Positions 1 to 8,781 are shown, numbered from the stretch's first letter. The stretch: DNA of 16,241 nt from T3Sed10-241 sp036751905 (GCA_036751905.1 DAIOTP010000083.1:1-16241), one strand, 5' to 3'. Notes: generated by a model from the sequence alone, not told the origin. Made by a program: numbers and translations.

Positions 1-863
1 CTACCGTGCTTTACAATACGCCAGGGGTGTACAACGTCACACTCACCGTGAGCAATGGAAGCAATACTGAATCGGTAACAGGCGAGCATTTGATTGTGGT
101 GAACAACCCAGGTGAAAATCCAGCCCCATATTCTGAATCATTTGAATCGTTTACTACGCTGCACGGCGAAAACTTCTGGTCGGCCTTCGACCCCGATGGG
201 GAGATTACCAGAAGCTGGGAGTTGAGGGAATCGCCCACCATCGATTTATCCAATGTGAGCGGCAACAATGCTGTTCTGAGTTTTAAGTATGCCCACGCCC
301 GCCGAAACAACAACACGGACGACCTGTTTCGGGTATGGATTTCACGCAATTGTGGCGAAACCTGGAATTTGCGCCGCACGATAGCCATGCCTGATCTTCC
401 AACGGTATCAAACTCAGTAAGCGGAGCCTTTACACCCAGCAGTCAAGAGCAATGGCAGGAGGTAGTGATCACGACCATCACTTCCATTTTTCTCAACGAA
501 AGTTTCAAAGTGAAATTTGAATTCACGAGCATGAACGGGAACAACATCTACATCGACGATATCAACATATATGATCCCAATACGCTCAATGCGGAGCGTG
601 TGTTGTTCAACAGCACAATGGAGTTATATCCGAACCCGGCCCAAACTGAAGTTACCTTGTCGTATTATCTTGATGCACAAGCACAGGTTCAGGCCGAGAT
701 CATTGATGTATCGGGTGCCGTAGTGGATGCTTTCCTCAGCGCCGCACGCGGAGCAGGCGAGCATGTACAGCCATTCTCGGTAAACCATCTAGCTCCGGGC
801 CTTTATTTTATACGCCTTTCGGCAAATGGGCAGGTAGCCGTGAAGAAGCTTGTTGTTCAATAA
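1..863 (+). CDS. Secreted PKD-domain protein with T9SS type A sorting domain (5' partial)
   Basis: This is the C-terminal part of an exported protein; the reading frame is open to the left edge, so the true start is outside the window and the GTG at 6 is probably internal. In order it shows the end of a PKD domain (TPGVYNVTLTVSNG, about residues 5-35 of the visible part), a jelly-roll-like beta domain (about 42-195, with LSFKYAHARR and CGETW motifs), and a C-terminal sorting domain (about 205-285: ELYPNPAQTEVTL, APGLYFIRL, KKLVVQ). The last domain directs export through the type IX secretion system and is then removed or anchored at the cell surface. PKD plus jelly-roll plus sorting domain is common at the end of secreted M43-type metalloproteases of Bacteroidota, but no catalytic domain is visible, so the activity cannot be named. 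Confidence 0.9.
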   Translation, partial: TVLYNTPGVYNVTLTVSNGSNTESVTGEHLIVVNNPGENPAPYSESFESFTTLHGENFWSAFDPDGEITRSWELRESPTIDLSNVSGNNAVLSFKYAHARRNNNTDDLFRVWISRNCGETWNLRRTIAMPDLPTVSNSVSGAFTPSSQEQWQEVVITTITSIFLNESFKVKFEFTSMNGNNIYIDDINIYDPNTLNAERVLFNSTMELYPNPAQTEVTLSYYLDAQAQVQAEIIDVSGAVVDAFLSAARGAGEHVQPFSVNHLAPGLYFIRLSANGQVAVKKLVVQ

Positions 864-879
864 GGACACTAAACTCTAT

Positions 880-909
880 AAAAAAAGGAACCCCAGGGTT
901 CCTTTTTTT
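880..909. terminator. Bidirectional intrinsic terminator
   Basis: A run of A, then GGAACC, a short CCAG loop, GGTTCC and a run of T forms a symmetric hairpin. Read rightwards it ends the T9SS gene (stop at 861-863) with a T tract; read leftwards the A tract becomes a T tract for the minus-strand gene whose stop is at 927. Its position between two convergent genes fits a shared terminator. Confidence 0.9.
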
Positions 910-926
910 ATCTCACAAAAAACACA

Positions 927-1361
927 TCACGGACTTATTTTCTTGCCCACAAGGATGGCAACGCATCCTTGTGGATTTAGTGTTTTGTTTTTACTCTCAG
1001 CGGCTTTCACTGCAATGATCAATTCTTGGGTGCCTGGCACCTGGAAGTCGAAGTGGTCCACCATATCGTGCTTTCGGTTGTCAAATAACACAGTCCTCTG
1101 TGCATCGAGTATCTGAAACTCCACCTGTTCGAGTATGGGTTGATAGCACATAAACAGTCGGTATTCTTCGCCTTTTGTAAAGGTCATTTTCAGCTCGGCT
1201 TCATCGCCTGCCATAAGGCGTGCAGCGCTGAAATTTTCGCTTGTGATGTAGCCCGTCATGCCATCTCCGCAGTTGTTTTTTACGAAAGTGCGACACTGTG
1301 CCCCCACGTTGTGGGCTGCAAACAGCAGGAAGAGTGTGCCAAGGGTCAAAATTCGTTTCAT
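927..1361 (-). CDS. Small secreted protein of unknown function
   Basis: A 144-residue protein with a typical signal peptide: KR at residues 2-3, a hydrophobic stretch at 4-17, and a likely signal peptidase I site after NVGA (residue 21). The mature part of about 123 residues has four cysteines (C23, C31, C72, C133), which could form two disulfides in the periplasm. It looks like a mainly beta-sheet domain (ELKMTF, EYRLFMC, VEFQILD, HFDFQVPGTQELIIAVKA). I do not recognise a named family. Its start is only 14 bases downstream of the lipoprotein stop, so the two genes are probably co-transcribed and may act together in the cell envelope. The terminator at 880-909 lies just beyond its stop. Confidence 0.75.
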   Translation of the reverse strand: MKRILTLGTLFLLFAAHNVGAQCRTFVKNNCGDGMTGYITSENFSAARLMAGDEAELKMTFTKGEEYRLFMCYQPILEQVEFQILDAQRTVLFDNRKHDMVDHFDFQVPGTQELIIAVKAAESKNKTLNPQGCVAILVGKKISP

Positions 1362-1375
1362 GGGAATGTGATTTG

Positions 1376-2302
1376 TCAGCTGATGTAGCGGGTTCTGATT
1401 TCGCTTACTGTTGCGTGCAATTTTTCGAGACCATCGGCAGTGATAATGCTGTTGACAGTGGCGCCGATCATTGGCGTTCCACCGGCAGCATGCGTGGTGG
1501 CAGTCTCTGCTTGATCCACCTTTACCACCAGGGCAAAAAGTTCACTCAGTGTTTGGAGGTCTCCAAGGATCTCGTCTATCTGGTTATTTTCATTATAGGC
1601 TTCAACCAGATCGATCAGGTTCACCAAAGATATCTTTTGATCGGCGATGCGCTCCATGAGTTCAGATGAAGGATTGTTGCTTTGTGTGGCCACCGATGTG
1701 CTGATATGTAGTCCTTCCACCCATCCGGCGGCAATTACCATGGCCGATATATGATCCCGGCCATTTTCCTTGAGGTAGGCATCGAGCATGTAGTACGTTT
1801 CCGAAACGATGCTGAGCAGGGAATCCCTGTTGTCGATGTTGGTTTCCATGCGCTCAATGGCATCCTCGTCAAAGGCATTGCTCACGCCCAGGTTGTCGGC
1901 TAGTTTTTTGGCACAACTCAGGTAAATGATGGATTCCTGATTTTGGTTAAAAACACTGGCATAACTCAAGTTGGCTCCATAGATGCCCAAGTTGAGGGCT
2001 TGGCTTTTTGATGTGCTGTAGTCGTTTACCTTCTTTACATCATTCAACAGGCTGGCATCATATTGCGCTCCTGCCTTTTTGAGCATGGAGGCCATTTCCA
2101 TTGGTGATGGTACGGCATGGAATATGGTTTTAACTTGTTTCGCTTTTGAATCCAGCATTCCATTTTGTGCATCACGGCTGCCTTCAGTCTGTGTGATGGC
2201 GTCATCGCCGCGGGGTGTTTCACCACAGGATGTCAGGAGTATACAGGCTGTGAAAGCAGCCACTCCAAACGTTTTGTTCATTTTGCGCATAATTGCATTC
2301 AA
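1376..2302 (-). CDS. Predicted lipoprotein of unknown function
   Basis: A 308-residue protein whose N-terminus is a lipoprotein signal: a charged start, a hydrophobic stretch (FGVAAFTACILL) and a lipobox LTSC with the lipidated cysteine at residue 26, followed by a polar linker. The mature part is predicted mostly helical (for example AKKLADNLGVSNAF, ISLVNLIDLVEAYNENNQ), without recognisable catalytic motifs. In-frame ATGs at 2302, 2290 and 2281 are all possible starts; the last gives a compact signal peptide of normal length. The 119 bases between it and the polA stop leave room for its own promoter, but I find no convincing element there. The small secreted protein follows after 14 bases. 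The function is unknown; lipidation and envelope location are inferred from the signal alone. Confidence 0.8.
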   Translation of the reverse strand: MNAIMRKMNKTFGVAAFTACILLTSCGETPRGDDAITQTEGSRDAQNGMLDSKAKQVKTIFHAVPSPMEMASMLKKAGAQYDASLLNDVKKVNDYSTSKSQALNLGIYGANLSYASVFNQNQESIIYLSCAKKLADNLGVSNAFDEDAIERMETNIDNRDSLLSIVSETYYMLDAYLKENGRDHISAMVIAAGWVEGLHISTSVATQSNNPSSELMERIADQKISLVNLIDLVEAYNENNQIDEILGDLQTLSELFALVVKVDQAETATTHAAGGTPMIGATVNSIITADGLEKLHATVSEIRTRYIS

Positions 2303-2421
2303 GTTAATACACTTAAGTACCAGATTTTCATCGAATAATACGCCATTGGGGCATTTCGACTTCGGTATTTTGTGTAATTGTACTTAAAATGTGTTGAAAA
2401 GTTACGCGGCAGTGTAAATTG

Positions 2422-5208
2422 TCAGTGGGCTTGCAGCCAGTTCATACCGGTATCCATTTCTACCACGATAGGAACCTGCAATGAGGGCATAGCGGTGCGC
2501 ATATGCTTTTCAACAAGCAACTTGAGCGGTTCAAGCTCTGAAAGCAGGGCATCGAAGACCAATTCATCATGCACCTGAAGGATCATCCTGGATTGAAGGC
2601 CGGCTATATCAATGGCTTCATTGATTTGTATCATTGCCACTTTGATCATATCGGCTGCGGAGCCTTGAATGGGCGCATTGATGGCATTCCTTTCGGCAAA
2701 TCCGCGGACTGTTGCGTTGCGGCTGTTGATATCGGGCAGATAACGCCTGCGCTGCATGATGGTCTCCACAAAGCCCTTCTCCCGTGCTATGCTGATGCTT
2801 TTGTCCATATATGCCTTTACTCCAGGGTACTGACGGAAGTAATTGTCGATAAGCTCGGCAGCCTCCGAACGGGATACGCTGATGCGCTGGCTGAGCCCAA
2901 ACGCGGAGATGCCATAGATGATCCCGAAGTTCACGACCTTCGCCTTGCTGCGCATTTCGCGGCTTACCTCTTCGGGCTTTACGCCAAAAACACGTGCGGC
3001 TGTACTGGCATGGATGTCTTCACCCGCATTGAATGCATCGAGCATTCCTTGGTCACCGCTGAGTTCGGCCATCAGGCGCAGTTCAATTTGCGAATAGTCG
3101 GCAGCGAGCAGGGTGTGTTGGGCATCAGTGGGAATAAAGGCTTTCCGAATTTCGCGGCCGCGTTCGGTGCGTATGGGTATGTTTTGCAGGTTGGGATTTT
3201 GTGAGCTCAACCGTCCTGTGCTTGTTACGGCCTGCATATAAGTGGTGTGCACCCTGCTATCGCGTGGATTTACCAGGTTGGGAAGGCTGTCCACGTAGGT
3301 GTTTTTGAGTTTGGTTATCTGCCTGTAATCGAGCAGTTTTCCTACAATGGCGTGCTCTGCATATTTCAGCAGGGTTTCTTCGTTGGTGGAGTATTGTCCC
3401 GATTTGGTCTTTTTCGGCTTGGCATCAATTTTCAGCTCTTCGAAGAGTATGGTTCCCAATTGTTTGGGGCTGCCTATGTTGAATTGGCGGCCAGCATCCT
3501 CATAAATTTCAGCTTCGAGTTTGAGTGCTTCGGCGGCGAGTTCTTCTGATATTTGCTGTAAAGCATCCGTATCAATGCGCACACCGCGGGCTTCCATTTT
3601 GGCGAGTACGGGCATCAAAGGCATTTCAAGGCTGTAGAAAAGACCCTGGAGCCATTTTTCTTCTTCTACCTTTTGTTTGAATATCTCGTAGAGCCTGAAG
3701 GTGATGTCAGCATCTTCACAGGCGTAGGGAGCAGCTTCTGCAAGGGCTACATCGCGCATGTTGCCTTGATTTTTCCCTTTTTTGCCGATAAGGCTTTCAA
3801 TGCTGATAGGGCGGTAGCCCAGATAAGTTTCGGCCAGCTCATCCATGCCATGCTTCATGTCGGGCTGTATGAGGTAATGTGCAAGCATGGTATCGAAATG
3901 TGGACCACGCACCTGCACGCCGCCCCAGTGCAGTACTGTGATGTCGTACTTGAGGTTGTGGCCTATTTTTAGGATTTCAGTACTGCTGAAGAAGTCATCG
4001 AAGTCTTTGAGGATGAATGCTGCTGCCTTCTGGTTTTCAGGCAGAGGAATGTAGTAAGCCTCACCAGCTTTCCAGCTGAATGAGAGGCCCACGAGTTCAG
4101 CACTGTTCGCATCGACCGAGGTGGTCTCTGTGTCGAAACACACGGCTTTTTGGCGCATAAGCTCTTTCACGAAAGTGCCCCGTTTGTCTTTGGTTTCGAT
4201 TAGCTTATAGTTCACTTTGTCAGGATCAAAGCTGTTCATCGTGCTTTGTCCTGTAGCGCTGCTATTCTGCGTAGGGCTTTCGCCAAAAAGGTCCATTTGT
4301 GCGGCTTCTGGGTTGGCTCCTTGCAGTTTTTCTCCGAGAAGGCGTTCGCTGAGGGTGCGGAATTCGAGTTCAGCGAATATTTCACGGAGGCGGTCTTTGT
4401 CGGGGTCTTCCAGTTCGAGCGCGACTGCATCGAATGGTACCGGCGCATCGGTGATGATGGTAGCGAGCTGCTTTGACAGTATGGCCTGGGCTGCATTTTC
4501 TTTGACCTTCTCTTTCATTTTGCCCTTGAGCTCATCAGCGTGTTCCAGCAAATTTTCGAGGTTGTCATATTCTTCCAGCAGCTTCTGGGCAGTTTTTTCG
4601 CCTACACCGGGTATGCCGGGTATGTTGTCGACCGCATCGCCCCACATGCCCAGCATGTCGATGACCTGCTCGGGCCGCTTGATGCCAAAGCGTGCACACA
4701 CTTCCTGCGGTCCCCATATTTCGCTGCCGTTGCCTTGCCTGCTTGGTTTCAAAATTTTGATGCGGTTGGTTACGAGTTGCCCAAAGTCCTTGTCGGGGGT
4801 TACCATGAAAACATTGTAGCCCTCGGCAGCGGCTTTTTTGGCGATGGTGCCTATCACATCATCGGCCTCATAGCCCTCTTTTTCAAGGATTGGGATGCGG
4901 AAGGCTTCGATGATTTTTTTGACATAGGGTATGCTGATTTTGATGTCGTCGGGGGTTTCCTCCCGATTGGCTTTGTACAGGGGGTATGCATCGTTTCGAA
5001 ATACGGGCCCCGAAATGTCGAATGCTACAGCAATGTGTGTTGGCTTGTGGTTGTTGATCACATCGAGCAGTGCATTGGTAAAGCCAAACATCGCAGAGGT
5101 ATTGAGCCCTTTGGAATTGATGCGGGGCGTGCGGATGAACGCGTAGTACGCTCTGTATATCAGTGCATACGCGTCAAGAAGGTAAAGATTTTTTTCAGAA
5201 TTGCTCAT
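2422..5208 (-). CDS. polA: DNA polymerase I
   Basis: A full-length (928-residue) family A polymerase, acting in Okazaki fragment maturation and gap filling. The 5'-3' exonuclease domain is at about 5-290 (YEADDVIGTIA at 113, TPDKD at 137, the helix-hairpin-helix region GDAVDNIPGIPGVG at 190). The 3'-5' proofreading domain at about 335-515 keeps its acidic residues: D359 and E361 (DTET), D422 (GHNLKYD) and D499 (YACED), so proofreading looks intact. The polymerase domain follows to the end with motif A (DYSQIELR, near 704), motif B (RSKAKVVNFGIIYG, near 750-760, with Phe at the deoxynucleotide-selecting position) and motif C (VHDE, near 883). The linker carries QMDLF at 304-308, which resembles a sliding-clamp-binding peptide. 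It lies 57 bases downstream of cysS on the same strand. Confidence 0.98.
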   Translation of the reverse strand: MSNSEKNLYLLDAYALIYRAYYAFIRTPRINSKGLNTSAMFGFTNALLDVINNHKPTHIAVAFDISGPVFRNDAYPLYKANREETPDDIKISIPYVKKIIEAFRIPILEKEGYEADDVIGTIAKKAAAEGYNVFMVTPDKDFGQLVTNRIKILKPSRQGNGSEIWGPQEVCARFGIKRPEQVIDMLGMWGDAVDNIPGIPGVGEKTAQKLLEEYDNLENLLEHADELKGKMKEKVKENAAQAILSKQLATIITDAPVPFDAVALELEDPDKDRLREIFAELEFRTLSERLLGEKLQGANPEAAQMDLFGESPTQNSSATGQSTMNSFDPDKVNYKLIETKDKRGTFVKELMRQKAVCFDTETTSVDANSAELVGLSFSWKAGEAYYIPLPENQKAAAFILKDFDDFFSSTEILKIGHNLKYDITVLHWGGVQVRGPHFDTMLAHYLIQPDMKHGMDELAETYLGYRPISIESLIGKKGKNQGNMRDVALAEAAPYACEDADITFRLYEIFKQKVEEEKWLQGLFYSLEMPLMPVLAKMEARGVRIDTDALQQISEELAAEALKLEAEIYEDAGRQFNIGSPKQLGTILFEELKIDAKPKKTKSGQYSTNEETLLKYAEHAIVGKLLDYRQITKLKNTYVDSLPNLVNPRDSRVHTTYMQAVTSTGRLSSQNPNLQNIPIRTERGREIRKAFIPTDAQHTLLAADYSQIELRLMAELSGDQGMLDAFNAGEDIHASTAARVFGVKPEEVSREMRSKAKVVNFGIIYGISAFGLSQRISVSRSEAAELIDNYFRQYPGVKAYMDKSISIAREKGFVETIMQRRRYLPDINSRNATVRGFAERNAINAPIQGSAADMIKVAMIQINEAIDIAGLQSRMILQVHDELVFDALLSELEPLKLLVEKHMRTAMPSLQVPIVVEMDTGMNWLQAH

Positions 5209-5250
5209 GGGTTCAAACTTGGGGCGTGAAGGTACACATTGCCCTTTGGC

Positions 5251-5262
5251 CTGCCATGGCAG
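5251..5262. repeat. 12-bp perfect palindrome between cysS and polA
   Basis: CTGCCATGGCAG reads the same on both strands and lies three bases past the cysS stop codon, in the 57-base gap before polA. It has no T tract and is too short to act alone as a terminator. It could be a protein-binding site or chance. Confidence 0.3.
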
Positions 5263-5265
5263 TAC

Positions 5266-6738
5266 TCAGTTTATCTTGTACTCGGTGCCCTGAGGCGTAT
5301 CTTTTATTTCGATACCGAGCGTGCTCAGTGCAGCCCGTATTTGGTCGGCAGTGGCAAAATCTTTGTTGAGTTTGGCCGATTTGCGCAGGTTGAGCACCAA
5401 GTCCATCAAGCCCGGTGTAAGGCCTTTGTCGTTTCCAGAAGCAGCTTCTTCTTGTTTAAAGCCAAGCACATTGAAGGCATAATCATCAAATAGGGAACGC
5501 AGTTCAGCAATGTCTTCCTTGCTGGCTTGGGCTTGTGCACCTTTGATCTGGTTGATGATTTTCACAGCTTCGAACAATACCGAAATGAGCACGGGGGTAT
5601 TGAAGTCATCATTCATCGCAGCCTCGCAACTTTGGCGTAATTCCTCGAGTTTCAGGCTGCTTTGGGTTGATGCGCTGAGTGAATCAATGGTATGAGCAGC
5701 ATCCATGAGCCTTTGGAGGCCTTTTTCAGCAGCGCGCAAGGCATCGTTGCTGAAGTCTAAAGTGCTGGCATAATGGCATTGGAGCATGAAAAAACGCACC
5801 GTCATCGGCGAGTAACCCTGCTCCAGCAGTTTGTGGTTGCCTGTAATGAGCTCTTCCGGCGTGAAGCCATTGCCTTCGCTTTTGGCCATTTTGCGGCCCT
5901 GCACGGTGAGCATGTTCCCGTGCATCCAAATGCGGGGTCCTGCTTTGCCGGTGGAGCTAAGGTTTTGGGCTATTTCGCATTCGTGGTGTGGAAACTTGAG
6001 GTCCATTCCACCGCCGTGAATGTCAAATTCCTCCCCCAGGTATTTGGTGCTCATTGCAGAGCATTCAAGGTGCCAACCGGGAAAACCGTTGCCCCATGGA
6101 GAGGGCCAGTACATGATGTGCCCTTTTTCGGCTTTTTTCCATATGGCAAAGTCGAGTGCATCACGCTTTTGATCCTGCCCATCGAGGTTGCGGGTATTGG
6201 CCATGAGCTCATCGATGTTGCGCCCTGATAATTTCCCGTAAGGGTAATCTTTACTGAATTTGCGCACATCAAAATACACCGAACCATTTGCGGTATAGGC
6301 ATACCCTTTGTCCAGGATGGTTTTCACCATTTCAATCTGTTCGATGATATGGCCTGTGGCAGAAGGCTCTATGGATGGGGGCAATATGTTGAACATGCGC
6401 ATTACATCGCGGAAGCCGTTGCTGTATTTCTGTACCACTTCCATGGGCTCGAGGGCTTCGAGCCGTGCTTTTTTTGCGATCTTGTCTTCGCCTTCATCGG
6501 CATCATCGACCAGGTGGCCTACATCGGTAATGTTGCGCACGTAGCGCACTGTGTATCCAAGAAATTGCAGATAACGAAATACAATGTCAAAAGACAGGAA
6601 GGAGCGTACATTGCCCAAATGCACGTCACTGTACACGGTGGGTCCACATACATACATGCCTACATGTGGGGCTGCAATGGGTTGGAAAAGTTCCTTTTGT
6701 CGCGTGAGGGTATTGTAAATTCTGAGTTGACTTGGCAT
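5266..6738 (-). CDS. cysS: Cysteinyl-tRNA synthetase
   Basis: This class I synthetase joins cysteine to tRNA-Cys in the cytoplasm. From the ATG at 6738 it has 490 residues, close to the usual length. The zinc site is complete: C31 (YVCGPTVY), C226 (WHLECSAMS), H251 and E255 (FPHHECE), with the same spacing as the E. coli ligands. The HIGH-type signature is HLGN at 40-43 and the KMSKS loop is KMAKS at 283-287. The helical C-terminal region follows. The frame is open upstream to 6768, but conserved sequence begins at MPSQLRIYN and a TACATTTG element (6766-6773) overlaps the upstream ATG, so 6738 is the better start. It lies 36 bases downstream of the YwqK-like gene, and polA follows. Confidence 0.97.
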   Translation of the reverse strand: MPSQLRIYNTLTRQKELFQPIAAPHVGMYVCGPTVYSDVHLGNVRSFLSFDIVFRYLQFLGYTVRYVRNITDVGHLVDDADEGEDKIAKKARLEALEPMEVVQKYSNGFRDVMRMFNILPPSIEPSATGHIIEQIEMVKTILDKGYAYTANGSVYFDVRKFSKDYPYGKLSGRNIDELMANTRNLDGQDQKRDALDFAIWKKAEKGHIMYWPSPWGNGFPGWHLECSAMSTKYLGEEFDIHGGGMDLKFPHHECEIAQNLSSTGKAGPRIWMHGNMLTVQGRKMAKSEGNGFTPEELITGNHKLLEQGYSPMTVRFFMLQCHYASTLDFSNDALRAAEKGLQRLMDAAHTIDSLSASTQSSLKLEELRQSCEAAMNDDFNTPVLISVLFEAVKIINQIKGAQAQASKEDIAELRSLFDDYAFNVLGFKQEEAASGNDKGLTPGLMDLVLNLRKSAKLNKDFATADQIRAALSTLGIEIKDTPQGTEYKIN

Positions 6739-6765
6739 GAAGTGTATTGCGGTGATGAGGTGACG

Positions 6766-6773
6766 CAAATGTA
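6766..6773 (-). promoter_or_regulatory. Candidate -7 element upstream of cysS
   Basis: TACATTTG on the minus strand matches the Bacteroidota -7 consensus TAnnTTTG. Transcription would begin near 6759, about 20 bases before the ATG at 6738. No TTG is present at the -33 spacing, so this is a moderate match only. It argues for 6738 over 6768 as the start of cysS. Confidence 0.4.
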
Positions 6774-6774
6774 A

Positions 6775-7683
6775 TTATTTGAGCGCTTCATCGACAGGAG
6801 CGAGACCCATAAAGCGGCCTTCTCTGTATACTTCTATTTTTCGCAATATGCCATCGGAGTCGTAGCGGTGCCACTTTCCGTTCCACAATCGGCCATCTTT
6901 GAATTCACCCACCTGAGTAATTTGTTGGTTGCGGTTGTAGAGGGTGTTGAATCCGGTTTCTTTGAATTCCGCAAGGTTAGGCCGGTCTACTGAGTTTGGA
7001 AGGGTTTCCTCCATAGGCAATTCGGGGTCAGGGTACCGGGTGGTCTGCAGTTTGTTGCTGGGTTTGTATTCGCGCACACTGGCCTCATCAAGCAGGCCGT
7101 TGTTGATGCGTTTTTCTGATTTCGGATCTCCGTTGGAGTAGTATGTTTTTAGGTTGCCATGGGCTGTTCCATTTTCTACCTCCACCGTCATTTGTACTTG
7201 ACCGTTGGGGAAGTAGTATTTCTGGGTGCCATGGCGCTTGCCAAATTCATTGAAGGTAAATTCTTGTGCCAGTTTGCCATTGGCGTGGTAGCGCTTAAAT
7301 GAGCCAACATTTCGGTTGCCTTGCCAATCACCTTCTTCTTCCAGCTTTCCACTTTCGTAAAAAATGCGGTATTCCCCTCGGGGCTGGTTGTTGTCATAGT
7401 TTATTTCGCTCCTTGGAGTGCCAGATGGATAGTACTTTACCCATATGCCTTGGCGTTTGTTGTCAACGTAACCGCCCTCTTCCACAAGTTGCTCTTTGCG
7501 GTAGGCACGGTCAGACGACATGGCACCTGTAAATTTCCAGTATCCCTGACGCATGCCGCTCAGGTCTGTTTTGTTGGCAGCTATGTGTCTGAGGGTATCT
7601 GTATTTGTTGAAATGTGAGCAGATAGGCTCAGGGCCAATAAACTCGGCAGCAGAGCCAACATGATGAAGCGTAAGGGGAGCAT
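6775..7683 (-). CDS. Exported YwqK-family MORN-like repeat protein
   Basis: A 302-residue protein with an N-terminal signal peptide (hydrophobic residues about 4-21, probable cleavage near SAHA-like SLSAH). The rest is built of about six degenerate repeats of roughly 24 residues at 46-196 with the pattern G-x-W/Y-x-x-Y-x-x-x-G-x-x-x-x-E (GIWVKYYPSGTPRSE, GEYRIFYESGKLEEE, GSFKRYHANGKLAQE, GTQKYYFPNGQVQMT, GNLKTYYSNGDPKSE), and one more at 259-287. Such MORN-variant repeats define the YwqK family, named as a toxin-antitoxin component in databases. No toxin partner lies here and the protein is exported, so an antitoxin role is doubtful and an envelope role is more likely. It sits between tdh and cysS on the same strand. 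Confidence 0.8.
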   Translation of the reverse strand: MLPLRFIMLALLPSLLALSLSAHISTNTDTLRHIAANKTDLSGMRQGYWKFTGAMSSDRAYRKEQLVEEGGYVDNKRQGIWVKYYPSGTPRSEINYDNNQPRGEYRIFYESGKLEEEGDWQGNRNVGSFKRYHANGKLAQEFTFNEFGKRHGTQKYYFPNGQVQMTVEVENGTAHGNLKTYYSNGDPKSEKRINNGLLDEASVREYKPSNKLQTTRYPDPELPMEETLPNSVDRPNLAEFKETGFNTLYNRNQQITQVGEFKDGRLWNGKWHRYDSDGILRKIEVYREGRFMGLAPVDEALK

Positions 7684-7741
7684 GGCTGATCGAAGCTTTT
7701 TATAGCGCCTTTACGGAAAAAGAGATTTTATGTTTCAGTAC

Positions 7742-8692
7742 CTACACGTATGCCTGCTGCAAGTGGAGCAGCATATCGGCCACCATGGTATCGATGGAAT
7801 GGTCGGGTTTCCAGCCCCAATGCGCTCTTGCCATGGCGTCATCAAGGCTACAGGGCCAGCTGCGGGCTATGCCATCGCGGTAATCGGGGTCATAGTTGAT
7901 GCTGAAATTGGGCATGTGCTTCTGTATGGCTTTGGCCAACACAGCGGGGGTGAGGCTAAAACCTGCTATGTTGTAGCTGGTGCGCAAGCCAATGTGTTCA
8001 TTGGGGGCGTCCATAAGCTGCAGTACGGCCTTGGTTGCATCGGGCATGTACATCATGGGCAGCTCAGCCCCTTCACTTACAAAGCTCGTGTAGCGGCCAT
8101 GCTTGAGGGCTTCGTGAAAAATGTGCACGGCATAATCGGTGGTGCCGCCACCTGGCGCACTTTTGTGGCTTATGATGCCGGGATAACGTACGCTCCTTAT
8201 ATCAATGCCATAGCGGCGGTGGTAATACTCGCACCAGCTTTCACCGGCCACTTTGGTGATGCCATACACCGTAGTGGGCTCCATGATGGTACGTTGTGGA
8301 GTATTGTGCTTGGGGGTGTTGGGTCCAAATACCGCTATGCTGCTCGGCCAAAACAAGCGCTTGATGTGCCCTTCACGCGCAAGATCCAGCACATTGCTCA
8401 AGCCGTTCATGTTCAAATCCCATCCAAGGGCAGGATTTTTTTCGGCTGTGGCCGAAAGCAGTGCTGCAAGGTGATACACTTCAGTGCATTTGTTGTTGAC
8501 CACCACTTCCGAAAGTTGCTTCATATTGAGCACATTCACTTGGGCATAGGGCCCATCGGCAATGGCTTCATGGGCCTTCTCGTGTACATCAGAGGCTATG
8601 ACCTTATCGGTACCGTGTACCTGACGGAGTGCAAGGAGCAGTTCGGAGCCTATTTGGCCAGCGGCCCCGATGACGAGTATAGTGCTTGACAT
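7742..8692 (-). CDS. tdh: NAD-dependent L-threonine 3-dehydrogenase, short-chain (SDR) type
   Basis: A 316-residue extended short-chain dehydrogenase that most likely oxidises L-threonine to 2-amino-3-ketobutyrate with NAD+. The Rossmann nucleotide-binding motif GAAGQIG is at 9-15, the serine of the active site is in WPSSIAVFGP (115-124), and the catalytic Tyr and Lys are Y143 and K147 (YGITK). The stretches RYPGIISHKSAPGGGTTDYA (169-188) and LPMMYMPDA (211-219) are characteristic of the epimerase-like threonine dehydrogenases found in Bacteroidota and animals, which differ from the zinc-dependent E. coli enzyme. The usual partner, 2-amino-3-ketobutyrate CoA ligase, is not in the window. A promoter-like element precedes it, so it may be transcribed separately from the CPBP gene 89 bases upstream. 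Confidence 0.9.
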   Translation of the reverse strand: MSSTILVIGAAGQIGSELLLALRQVHGTDKVIASDVHEKAHEAIADGPYAQVNVLNMKQLSEVVVNNKCTEVYHLAALLSATAEKNPALGWDLNMNGLSNVLDLAREGHIKRLFWPSSIAVFGPNTPKHNTPQRTIMEPTTVYGITKVAGESWCEYYHRRYGIDIRSVRYPGIISHKSAPGGGTTDYAVHIFHEALKHGRYTSFVSEGAELPMMYMPDATKAVLQLMDAPNEHIGLRTSYNIAGFSLTPAVLAKAIQKHMPNFSINYDPDYRDGIARSWPCSLDDAMARAHWGWKPDHSIDTMVADMLLHLQQAYV

Positions 8693-8729
8693 AAGCGAAA
8701 AAGCTTTACAGCTGTTAGGAAATTTGCTG

Positions 8730-8764
8730 CAAAGCTACGAATTGCCACTGTGCCGTAAGCCAAA
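8730..8764 (-). promoter_or_regulatory. Candidate promoter of the threonine dehydrogenase gene
   Basis: On the minus strand TTTG (8764-8761) is followed after 23 bases by TAGCTTTG (8737-8730), an exact match to TAnnTTTG. The spacing is at the long end of the usual 17-23 range. Transcription would begin near 8724, about 30 bases before the ATG. Confidence 0.5.
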
Positions 8765-8781
8765 GCCGTCACCCTTGCCAA

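Noticed and set aside
2303..2421. Inverted TTAAGTAC/GTACTTAA arms upstream of the lipoprotein gene
   Set aside because: The arms are short, AT-rich and about 65 bases apart, so chance is the simplest explanation.
4540..5229. Plus-strand open frame of 229 codons opposite polA
   Set aside because: Antisense to the conserved 5' nuclease domain; a shadow caused by base composition.
6739..6768. Upstream ATG for cysteinyl-tRNA synthetase
   Set aside because: The ten extra residues are not typical of the family, and the predicted -7 element overlaps this codon.
6775..7683. Antitoxin of a toxin-antitoxin pair, as the YwqK name suggests
   Set aside because: No toxin gene is adjacent, the protein has a signal peptide, and the neighbours are metabolic and housekeeping genes.
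7730..8689. Long plus-strand open frame (319 codons) opposite the threonine dehydrogenase gene
   Set aside because: It is antisense to a gene with clear SDR motifs and its translation shows no family features; a shadow frame.
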